DNA from: Streptomyces sp. TSRI0281
GTDB taxonomy: Bacteria; Actinomycetota; Actinomycetes; Streptomycetales; Streptomycetaceae
DNA: 64,000 nucleotides
Reading direction: 5' to 3'
Assembly (NCBI RefSeq): GCF_001905125.1
Contig: NZ_LWLE01000023.1
Span: 403,398-467,397, forward strand
In this document: positions 1 to 6,772 of the stretch, piece after piece
Position numbering within the stretch: the first letter of the stretch is position 1
Layout: each line of letters starts with the position of its first letter
The notes under the pieces: generated by a model
The model's input: the letters and a program-made list of their open reading frames with translations, nothing else
What the model was told of the DNA's origin: nothing
Database searches by the model: none
Position numbers and translations under genes: made by a program

Positions 1-485
1 GCGAAGAGCCCCAGGTAGACCAGGCCCCGCCCGCCGAACACCCCGCCGTCCGCGAGCGCGTCGTGCCAGCGGTCGTTCAGGGGCGCCCCGAGGAGGTTGT
101 GACCGAGGAGCGCGTTGGGGTCGCCGCCGATGCTCCGGCTGGAGAACAGGTGGTACAGCAGGAAGAACGCGGGCATCTGGAGCAGGCTCGGCAGGCAGCC
201 GGAGAGCGGTGAGACCTTCTCCTCGGCGTGCAGCTCCATCAGGGCCTTCTGCATCCGCTCGGGGTTCTTGCCGTGCTTCTTGCGCAGGGCCGCGATCTGC
301 GGCTGGAGCTTGGTCCGCGCCTTCTGCCCGCGCGCCGCGGCCCGCGACAGGGGGTGCACGGCGAGCCGTACGAGGGCGGTGAACAGGACGATCGCGGCGG
401 CGGTGGCCGCGCCCTGGAAGAACGGCTGGAGCAGATCGGCCAGCGAGCCGACCAGGCTCGCGAAGGCGGACATGAAGGCGGACAT
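1..485 (-). CDS. yidC: YidC/Oxa1-family membrane protein insertase (3' end beyond left edge)
   Basis: This family inserts and folds membrane proteins, alone or with SecYEG. The visible N-terminal 161 residues begin MSAFMSAFASLVGSLADLLQ, then a hydrophobic segment (about 20-45), a basic stretch, and the family hallmark in which a charged cytoplasmic hairpin (KKHGKNPERMQKALMELHAEE, residues about 70-90) leads into GCLPSLLQMPAFFLLYHLF. The start at 485 has GGAGGG seven bases upstream; an in-frame ATG twelve bases later is possible. There is no lipoprotein signal or large periplasmic domain, as usual for actinobacterial YidC. The 3' end lies outside the window. The family is certain; which paralogue it is cannot be told. 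Confidence 0.93.
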   Translation of the reverse strand, partial: MSAFMSAFASLVGSLADLLQPFFQGAATAAAIVLFTALVRLAVHPLSRAAARGQKARTKLQPQIAALRKKHGKNPERMQKALMELHAEEKVSPLSGCLPSLLQMPAFFLLYHLFSSRSIGGDPNALLGHNLLGAPLNDRWHDALADGGVFGGRGLVYLGLF

Positions 486-585
486 GGGTGAGCCCTCCGG
501 GGGTCTCGTCGTGCCGGGAAGAGAACGAACTCGGCATGACGACCCGCGCGGGGTGCGTGCTTTACGGAAGAGAGGAGAGCAAGCC

Positions 586-918
586 CTACGCGGCGGCCGT
601 CAGGAGGGCGCGGCCGGGAGCTCGGGGCCGGGTGCGGCCCCTTGCGTCGGGGTCCCGTTGGGGCAGGAACGCGGTGCGTTTCTCGCGGTCCCTGATGGCG
701 GTCCGGACCCGGGTGCGGGGCACCGGGGCGGCACATCGGGCGCTGATGACGGAGCAGGCGAGGAGCGCGGAGCCCGCCGCGGCGGTGGCGGCGAGCGCGA
801 CGGCGGCGGAGAGGCTGCCGCCCTCGGCGAGGAGGACCTCGGTGAGGAAGAGGACCACGAGCCCGACGGGCCGGAGCAGCCGGGCGAAGGCGCCGCTCAG
901 ACGGTTCGCGTCACGCAT
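586..918 (-). CDS. DUF6412-type small membrane protein
   Basis: A 110-residue protein starting MRDANRLSGAF. It has two hydrophobic segments (about residues 14-32 and 35-55) and a basic, Arg/Pro-rich C-terminal tail. GAGGAGG lies just upstream of the ATG. It precedes yidC on the same strand with about 100 bases between, an arrangement I recall for the DUF6412 family in Streptomyces. No catalytic motif is visible and the function is unknown; the context suggests a role linked to the membrane or to YidC. The family name is from memory. Confidence 0.7.
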   Translation of the reverse strand: MRDANRLSGAFARLLRPVGLVVLFLTEVLLAEGGSLSAAVALAATAAAGSALLACSVISARCAAPVPRTRVRTAIRDREKRTAFLPQRDPDARGRTRPRAPGRALLTAAA

Positions 919-1083
919 GGCCCCTCCTCGCTCGGCTCCGCCGGCCGGGTGTCCGGCCGGTGTCCGTCCTGTCGTTCCGCTCATCGGTCTCAACGGTCTC
1001 ATCGGTTCGGACGCGCGTGCGCGCATCCGTCCCTCCGTTCGTTATACACGATGGCCCCCGTCACACCGGAGCCGTGCGGGTGT

Positions 1084-2586
1084 TCACGCCCGCACCGTAC
1101 GGGGGACCGGCTCCTCGATCTCGTCCTTCGCCAGCACCTCGTCATCGGGCCGCTCGTCCTCGTCGCGCGCCCCCGCGAACGTCACGGCCAGCGCGACGAC
1201 GAGGTTCGCGGCGAGCGCGACCAGCCCGGCGTTCACCCCCCACACCGGATCGTTCCCGCTGAAGACGAGCACGCAGACCACGGCCACGCCGACGACCAGC
1301 CCGCTGAACGCCCCCCGGAAGGTCAGCCTCCGCCACACCAGCGCCAGCAGCACCATGGGCAGGAGCTGCGCCATCCCCTCGTACGAGATGAGCGAGAGCC
1401 GTACGAGCGTGTTCGGCGCGGTGTACGTGAGCAGCAGCGCCAGGCTGCCCGCCACCACGACGACGACCTGTGCGGCGCCCTTCTGCCGTTGCTCCCAGCG
1501 GGGCACGAGCGAGAGCACGCTGCGCCCCCACATCGTGCCGATGACCAGCATGAAGACGGCCATGGGCACGATCGAGGACAGTGCTGCCGCGACGCCGATG
1601 ATCCCGACCGCCCAGGCGGGCAGGGAGTCCACGACCAGCTTGAAGAGCGCGAGGTTCGATTCCGCGCCGACGAGCCCCGGCACCACGAACAGGGCGGCCA
1701 TGCCGAGCAGCATCGGGACGAACAGGAGGATGTTGTAGGCGGGCAGATACATCGCGTTGCGGCGCAGGGCGTCCGCGTTCCGGGCGCCCAGGTACCCGGC
1801 GACGGTGGTCGGGAAGATGACCACGGTCAGCGAGTTCAGGAACGACGTGCTGATGAACCAGGCCTGTCCCAGTCCGCTGTCACCGTGGCCGGGGAAGGTC
1901 AGCCACTCGCTCTTCTCGGTGACGAGCCGGTCGAGGAAGGGCCCGTAGCCGTCGAAGTAGTGCATCGGTACGTAGAGGGCGAGGAACCCCAGCGTGGCGA
2001 TGACGAGGATGTCCTTCAGCACGGACACCCACGCGCTGCCGCGCAGCCCGCTCACCACGACGAAGCCGGTGGTGACGGCGAAGGCGACGAAGTAGGCCCA
2101 GTTCAGGCTGATCGCCCCGTACGAGATGGTCGAGACGACGATCCCCATGCCGGTGATCTGGAGCTGGATGTACGGCAGCAGGAAGGCGGTGGCCAGCACC
2201 GCGACCACCGCGCCGAGCCAGGGCCGCCCGAAGCGGTGCGCCACCATGTCGGTGATCCCGACGAGACCGTGCTTGCGCGCGTACGCCCAGAGCATCGGGC
2301 CGACGACATAGCCGATGGCATATCCGCAGGACATGTACGCGACGACGTACAGGACGGGCGCCCCGTAGTTGTATCCCCAGCCCGCGGCGCCCAGGTAGCT
2401 GAAGCTGGTGTAGCCCTCGCCCGCCATCAGCACCCAGATGAAGACGGGGCCGAGGCTGCGGCCGCCGACCGACCACTCGGCGAGACCACCCGTGCCGCCG
2501 CCACGCCCGCGCATGGCGAGCAGTCCGAGGGCGACGGTCGCGACCATGAAGACGGCGAAGACGGAGGTCGCCACGGCGGCGTTCAC
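1084..2586 (-). CDS. Sodium:solute symporter (SSS family, MctP/ActP-like)
   Basis: A 500-residue polytopic protein with about 13 hydrophobic segments and the SSS layout: N-terminal helix (NAAVATSVFAVFMVATVALG), then WSVGGRSLGPVFIWVLMAGE around the substrate/Na+ site, and GEGYTSFSYLGAAGWGYNYG. The family takes up monocarboxylates, proline or similar solutes driven by Na+ or H+. It starts with GTG at 2586, whose GTGA overlaps the TGA of the DUF3311 gene upstream, so the two are translationally coupled. That pairing is typical of actinobacterial SSS carriers. The C-terminus is acidic and cytoplasmic. The substrate cannot be read from the sequence. Confidence 0.9.
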   Translation of the reverse strand: MNAAVATSVFAVFMVATVALGLLAMRGRGGGTGGLAEWSVGGRSLGPVFIWVLMAGEGYTSFSYLGAAGWGYNYGAPVLYVVAYMSCGYAIGYVVGPMLWAYARKHGLVGITDMVAHRFGRPWLGAVVAVLATAFLLPYIQLQITGMGIVVSTISYGAISLNWAYFVAFAVTTGFVVVSGLRGSAWVSVLKDILVIATLGFLALYVPMHYFDGYGPFLDRLVTEKSEWLTFPGHGDSGLGQAWFISTSFLNSLTVVIFPTTVAGYLGARNADALRRNAMYLPAYNILLFVPMLLGMAALFVVPGLVGAESNLALFKLVVDSLPAWAVGIIGVAAALSSIVPMAVFMLVIGTMWGRSVLSLVPRWEQRQKGAAQVVVVVAGSLALLLTYTAPNTLVRLSLISYEGMAQLLPMVLLALVWRRLTFRGAFSGLVVGVAVVCVLVFSGNDPVWGVNAGLVALAANLVVALAVTFAGARDEDERPDDEVLAKDEIEEPVPRTVRA

Positions 2587-2780
2587 CGGCGGTCCCCCCG
2601 CCTGGTCAGCCACACCGCGACGGGAGTCAGCAGGGTCGCCCCGAGCAGCCACACGAAGAGGAACGGCAGCCCGAACACCACGGGGCTGACCCGGTTCACG
2701 AAGGGCAGCGCCCCCAGGTACAGCACATAGGGGACCAGCAGCCACAACAACTGGGGACGTGTCTTGAGCACTCTGAGCAC
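2583..2780 (-). CDS. DUF3311 small membrane protein, symporter partner
   Basis: A 65-residue protein with two transmembrane helices (LLWLLVPYVLYLGALPFV and VVFGLPFLFVWLLGATLLTP) and a basic C-terminus. It matches the DUF3311 family, which regularly sits directly before SSS symporter genes and is presumed to be an accessory subunit. The start is GTG at 2780 with only a weak ribosome binding site. Its stop overlaps the symporter start by four bases (GTGA), so the two genes form one translational unit. Function is inferred from this pairing only. Confidence 0.85.
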   Translation of the reverse strand: MLRVLKTRPQLLWLLVPYVLYLGALPFVNRVSPVVFGLPFLFVWLLGATLLTPVAVWLTRRGDRR

Positions 2781-2861
2781 GCAGGGACCCTACCCGCGGC
2801 CCCCGCCGCTACCCCCGCCCTGCCGCTACCCCCGCCCTGCCGCCGCCCCCGGGCCCCGCCG

Positions 2862-3764
2862 CTACTTCGGGCGCGTCGCGGTGAGCTTGCCCCACACGAT
2901 GAGCCGGTAGCGGGAGGTGAACTCGGGCGTGCATGTCGTCAGCGTCAGGTAGTGCCCCGGCGCGCTGTACCCGGCCGAGGTGCGCACGTTGCTGCGCGGC
3001 ACGGTGGCGATGACCCCGCTGTCCGACGGCGTCGTCCGCGCGAGACTCTTGTCGACGGCGTACATGTAGACGGCTTCGCGGGTCTCGACGGTGATCGGGT
3101 CGCCGCGGCGCAGCCGGTCGATGCGGCGGAAGGGTTCGCCGTGGGTGTTGCGGTGCCCGGCGAGCGCGAAGTTGCCGGCCTGTCCGGGCTGCGCGGTGCG
3201 CGGGTAGTGCCCGACGTATCCCTTGTCGAGGACGCCGTACTTGCTGATGCCCTGGGCGACGGGTGCGGTGAGGCCGATGCGCGGGATGCGCAGGACGGCG
3301 TACGCCTGGTCCCAGCGCGGGGCGGAGGACGCGGAGTCGCGCGGGGCGCCCTCGCGCCGTGCGCCCGGGGAGGTGTCGGGTGAGGTGCCCGTCGACGTGT
3401 CCGGCGCGGGCGGGGTTCCGGGGTCCGTACCGGCCGGGTCCGATGTCCCGCCCCAGCCCCGCTGGAGGGCCCGCACCTCGCTCTCGGCGCTCTCGCGGGC
3501 CTGCCGGTTGGTCCACCACAGCTGATGGGAGACGAGGAGCAGCAGCACGACGCCGACGGTGATCACCAGCTCGGCGCCGGTCCACAGGCCGCGCACAGCC
3601 GCCCGCCGTGCGCTCCGGCGCCCGTTCCGCCGCCCGTTCCGGCGCCCGTTCTTCCGCGGGCTCCACCGCCCGTGCCACCGCGCGTTCCGCCACGCGGCGG
3701 CCCGTGGCCGTCCCCGCGCGTTCCCCTGCACCACGACCGGTATCCGCTCCCGCACGGGCCGCAC
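2862..3764 (-). CDS. Class E sortase
   Basis: A cysteine transpeptidase that would anchor surface proteins to the cell wall; class E enzymes in actinobacteria recognise LAXTG-type signals. From the N-terminus there is a basic Arg/Asn/Gly-rich stretch, one transmembrane helix (LVITVGVVLLLLVSHQLWW), a Pro/Thr/Ser spacer and the sortase fold. The catalytic triad is visible: His in LAGHRNTHG, Cys in LTLTTCTPEF and Arg in SRYRLIVWGK at the C-terminus. The N-terminus is uncertain because GTG codons at 3764, 3755 and 3734 are all possible and none has a strong ribosome binding site. The SEC-C gene is divergent. No LAXTG substrate is encoded next to it. Confidence 0.85.
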   Translation of the reverse strand: MRPVRERIPVVVQGNARGRPRAAAWRNARWHGRWSPRKNGRRNGRRNGRRSARRAAVRGLWTGAELVITVGVVLLLLVSHQLWWTNRQARESAESEVRALQRGWGGTSDPAGTDPGTPPAPDTSTGTSPDTSPGARREGAPRDSASSAPRWDQAYAVLRIPRIGLTAPVAQGISKYGVLDKGYVGHYPRTAQPGQAGNFALAGHRNTHGEPFRRIDRLRRGDPITVETREAVYMYAVDKSLARTTPSDSGVIATVPRSNVRTSAGYSAPGHYLTLTTCTPEFTSRYRLIVWGKLTATRPK

Positions 3765-3842
3765 GATAAGGGCAATCCCCGTAACCCACCAGGGTTCTCC
3801 CCGTCCTCCCTCCCGTTGCCGTACAGCAGTACCGTGTGGTTC

Positions 3843-4850
3843 ATGCGCCCCGACACGCCTGCCGACCACACCACCGAAGCCGAGCGCCTGCTGCGCACCG
3901 CGGCGCAGTACCCCGAGGACCACGAACCGTTGATCCTCCAGGCCGCCGCCCACCTGGAGCTCGCCGGTGACCGCGCCCGCGCCAGCACCCTCTACGACGA
4001 ACTGCTCGCCTCCCCCGACGCCGCGGTCGACAACCCGCACCTGGTCAAGGCCCTCAAGGCGGCCAACCTCTGGGAGTACGGGCACGAGGCCGAGGCCCGC
4101 GCGATCATCGACGGCATCCGCGCCGCGAGCCCCCCGGATGCGGCCCCGTGGGACATCGCCGCCCAGACCCTGGAAGCCCACGACGAGCTGGAATCGGCCC
4201 ACGACCTCTTCTCGACCGCACTGAAGCTGCTGCTGTCGCCGGGCGAGGAAGTCCCGTACGCCACCCAGTCCCTGCTGACCGGACGCCATCGTGTGCGCAG
4301 GCTGATGGGGGTCGAGCACGACCCGTGGGACGAGCTGGCCGACGCCCTGCACACGGCCACCGTGCCGCTCGACGAACTCCACGACCCCAAGCGTCTGTGG
4401 GCTCTCGGCTCCTCCGACCCCGGTGAGCTGCGGGCCGAGATCACCCGGCTCCGCTCCGAACTGGGCACCTACCGGACCGCGTTGTCCCGCCCCTTCCCGG
4501 TCGCCGTCCTGCACTGGACCGAGGCCGAGCTGCGCGAACTGCTCACCGCGTACCCGGTGTTGACGATCGAGTACGTCACCCACGCCGATCATCTGGACCG
4601 GTTGGAAGCCGCGTTGCGGGATCTGCACGCGACGGGCACCCCGAATCTGGGCATCGTCACGGGCACGGTCCCCTCGTACGAGGCGTTCGCCGCGTCGGAG
4701 GCCGCGTCCCCCGCCGATCCGGATCTGCTCCCCCAGTACGCCACGATCCTCGCGGCCCGCGGCCGTGCCGTGCCCTGGCCGCCGGCCCGCAGCGCGGCGT
4801 GCTGGTGCGGCTCGGGGAACCCGTACCGGGAGTGCCACGGGCGCGCCTGA
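3843..4850 (+). CDS. Tetratricopeptide-like protein with C-terminal SEC-C zinc motif
   Basis: A 335-residue soluble protein. The first two thirds are Ala/Leu/Glu-rich helices with TPR character (LILQAAAHLELAGDRARAST and similar). The last 15 residues contain CWCGSGNPYRECHG, the SEC-C motif that binds zinc as in the SecA C-terminus. SEC-C proteins are common in actinobacteria and mostly uncharacterised; zinc binding and protein interaction are the expected activities. The ATG at 3843 has no clear ribosome binding site and lies close to the divergent sortase start, so a short leader is possible. Confidence 0.75.
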   Translation: MRPDTPADHTTEAERLLRTAAQYPEDHEPLILQAAAHLELAGDRARASTLYDELLASPDAAVDNPHLVKALKAANLWEYGHEAEARAIIDGIRAASPPDAAPWDIAAQTLEAHDELESAHDLFSTALKLLLSPGEEVPYATQSLLTGRHRVRRLMGVEHDPWDELADALHTATVPLDELHDPKRLWALGSSDPGELRAEITRLRSELGTYRTALSRPFPVAVLHWTEAELRELLTAYPVLTIEYVTHADHLDRLEAALRDLHATGTPNLGIVTGTVPSYEAFAASEAASPADPDLLPQYATILAARGRAVPWPPARSAACWCGSGNPYRECHGRA

Positions 4851-4904
4851 CCCACGGGCGCCCGCCCCCTGGCACCTCGGCACGGGACGTCACTGCGCGG
4901 GGCG

Positions 4905-5059
4905 CGGGATAAGGGGCTCGCATCGCGCGGCGCGCATGACGGATCACGCACCGCGCGGCGCGCATCACGCATCACGCACCGCGCATCACGTGGCTCGCAT
5001 CACGTGGCTCGCATGACACACCACGCATCACGCGGCCCGTACGACGGATCGCGCGGCCT
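4905..5059. repeat. Degenerate short repeats between two convergent genes
   Basis: The stretch between the SEC-C gene and the solute-binding protein is built from imperfect copies of short words such as CATCACG, GCGCGGCGCGCAT and CATCACGTGGCTCG. No open reading frame in it looks coding and no clean hairpin is visible. It is probably slipped-strand expansion in a convergent intergenic region. Confidence 0.6.
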
Positions 5060-6772
5060 CTACCGGCCCTCGAAGGCGACTTCGAGGGCCGCGTCGAGTT
5101 TCTCGGCCATCGCGTCGATGTCGGGCGAACCGTCGGCCAGCAGTTCGTGCACCGCCGACTGGAGCACCTGCGTGAACGCCCCGTAGTACGGAGTACGAGG
5201 CCGCTGCACCGCCGTCTCCAGCGCCTCGCTCAGGGTCCGGGTGAACGCCGCGCGGTCGGACTCCGAAGGGATCTGCGCGCTGCCCTCCCCCGTCGCGGGC
5301 GCCCCCGGAGCGCTCCCGGCGGGCCGCAGGGCGGCGGCGACACCCGGCCAGCAGGGCCGGGACACCGCGGTGGGCTCATAGGCCGAGGTGCGGGTCGCGG
5401 CGAACCCCGCGTCGAGCAGGCAGCGTTCGCTCTCCGGCGAGGTCAGGAACTTGATCAGCGCGCGGGCGTTGTGCGCCCGGGGCGAGTCGGCGGAGACGGC
5501 GAGATTCTGGCCGCCGAGCACGGCATGGCCGGGCAGGGCCGTGACGGAGTACTGGTCGGGCTTCAGCCGGCTCTGCAACGACCCGTAGGCGTACGGCCAG
5601 TGGCGCAGGTACGCGACGTGACCGGCGGCGAAGTCGGCCAGCGTGGCGTTCTCGTCCGAGGAGAGCGCGGCGGGCAGCAGACGGTCGCTGTCGGTGTGCC
5701 GGAGCAGTTCGTTGAGCCCCTTCTTCAGTTCCTTCGGGTCGGACCGGTAGGTGCCGTCCTCCTTCACGAGTTCGACGCCGACGGCGGCGAACGCCTCGAT
5801 GGTGTTGACGGTCAGCCCCTCGTACTGCCGCAGCTGGGTGGTCCAGCCCGCCTGGCCGCGCTCCCGGTCGAGGATGCCGTTGTCGAGGGTGGTGATGGAG
5901 GAGTAGAGGCTGTCCCAGGTCCAGTCGCCGTTGGGCATCCGGTCCTCGGTGATCCCGCCTCTCTTGAGCAGGTCGCGGCGGTAGTAGAGCAGCCCGACAT
6001 CGCTGTTGAAGGGCCGGGCATAGGTACGGCCCTCCCACACGGTGGTGCCCCGTACCCGGGAGAGGAAGTCGGGGTCGGCGGATTCGTTGTCGGGCAGCGC
6101 CTGGATCAGGCCCGCATCGGCGAACTCGGGAATCCAGGTGATGTCGAGGTTGACCACGTCGTACACGGCGCTGCCGGACTGGAGGGCGCCGAGCAACTGG
6201 CTGCGCTGCTGGTCGGCGCCGCCCGGCAGCTCGACGAGCTTGGCCCGGAGGTTCGGCTCGTCCCGGTGCTGCCGGTTCCACTCCTCGATGAGCTGTTGCC
6301 GTACGCCGCCGGAACCGGTCACATCGAGCCCGCTGGCCACCACGATGGGCCCGACGGCCGTCGTACCGTCCGTCTTCCCGCTCGCGTCCGGGCCGGGGCC
6401 CGCGTCACCGGATTGCCCGGAGCAGGCCGGCGCGACGAGCGCGAGCAGAGCACCGATGGCGAGGGCGCGCAGGCGGCGCCGGTGGCGGGAGTGACGGGCG
6501 CGCGGACGCACGGCAGCGGGCGGGCGCACAACGGCAGCCGGGCGTGCGGTGGCGCGCAGGCGCGCGACGGCAGGCAGGCGCACGGTGGCAGCCAGGCGCA
6601 CGACGGCGGGCAGGCGCACAGTGGCGGGCAGGCGCACAACGGCGGCCGGGCGTGCAGTGATGGGCAGGCCGAACGCGCCCGCAGCCCGTGCCGCGCGCTC
6701 CGTCCCGGTCCGCGCCACACTCTCCGTCCCCTTGTCCGCTGCGTTCCCCGTCCCCTGCTCCATCGCGCTCAT
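5060..6772 (-). CDS. Extracellular solute-binding lipoprotein with an unusual repetitive N-terminal extension
   Basis: A 570-residue protein whose last ~450 residues read as an ABC-type extracellular solute-binding protein (bacterial family 1, sugar type), for example PEFADAGLIQALPDNESADP and the region with GRTYARPFNSDVGLLYYRRD. A lipoprotein signal (RRLRALAIGALLALVAPACS) puts the lipidated Cys at residue 117, not near the N-terminus. Before it lie about 95 residues including nine copies of a six-residue unit (residues 40-92). The start at 6772 is supported by an ATGA overlap with the caspase gene and by GGGGGA upstream; an internal GTG could also be used. No permease or ATPase gene accompanies it, so it is more likely a sensor or ligand partner of the upstream caspase protein, which also carries a solute-binding domain, than part of an importer. 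Confidence 0.8.
   Translation of the reverse strand: MSAMEQGTGNAADKGTESVARTGTERAARAAGAFGLPITARPAAVVRLPATVRLPAVVRLAATVRLPAVARLRATARPAAVVRPPAAVRPRARHSRHRRRLRALAIGALLALVAPACSGQSGDAGPGPDASGKTDGTTAVGPIVVASGLDVTGSGGVRQQLIEEWNRQHRDEPNLRAKLVELPGGADQQRSQLLGALQSGSAVYDVVNLDITWIPEFADAGLIQALPDNESADPDFLSRVRGTTVWEGRTYARPFNSDVGLLYYRRDLLKRGGITEDRMPNGDWTWDSLYSSITTLDNGILDRERGQAGWTTQLRQYEGLTVNTIEAFAAVGVELVKEDGTYRSDPKELKKGLNELLRHTDSDRLLPAALSSDENATLADFAAGHVAYLRHWPYAYGSLQSRLKPDQYSVTALPGHAVLGGQNLAVSADSPRAHNARALIKFLTSPESERCLLDAGFAATRTSAYEPTAVSRPCWPGVAAALRPAGSAPGAPATGEGSAQIPSESDRAAFTRTLSEALETAVQRPRTPYYGAFTQVLQSAVHELLADGSPDIDAMAEKLDAALEVAFEGR
6497..6655 (-). repeat. In-frame 18-bp tandem repeat (about nine units)
   Basis: On the plus strand the unit is close to CAGGCGCACGRYGGCRGS. 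It encodes the six-residue unit VRLPAV with variants (VRLPAT, ARPAAV, VRPPAA). It lies inside the solute-binding protein gene, between the start codon and the lipoprotein signal. Since 18 is a multiple of three, gain or loss of units keeps the frame. Confidence 0.85.

Noticed and set aside
115..2730. An 871-codon plus-strand open frame across the symporter region
   Set aside because: Its composition (Arg, Gly, His, Asp runs) is that of an antisense frame in high-GC DNA; the minus strand carries a convincing symporter and DUF3311 pair.
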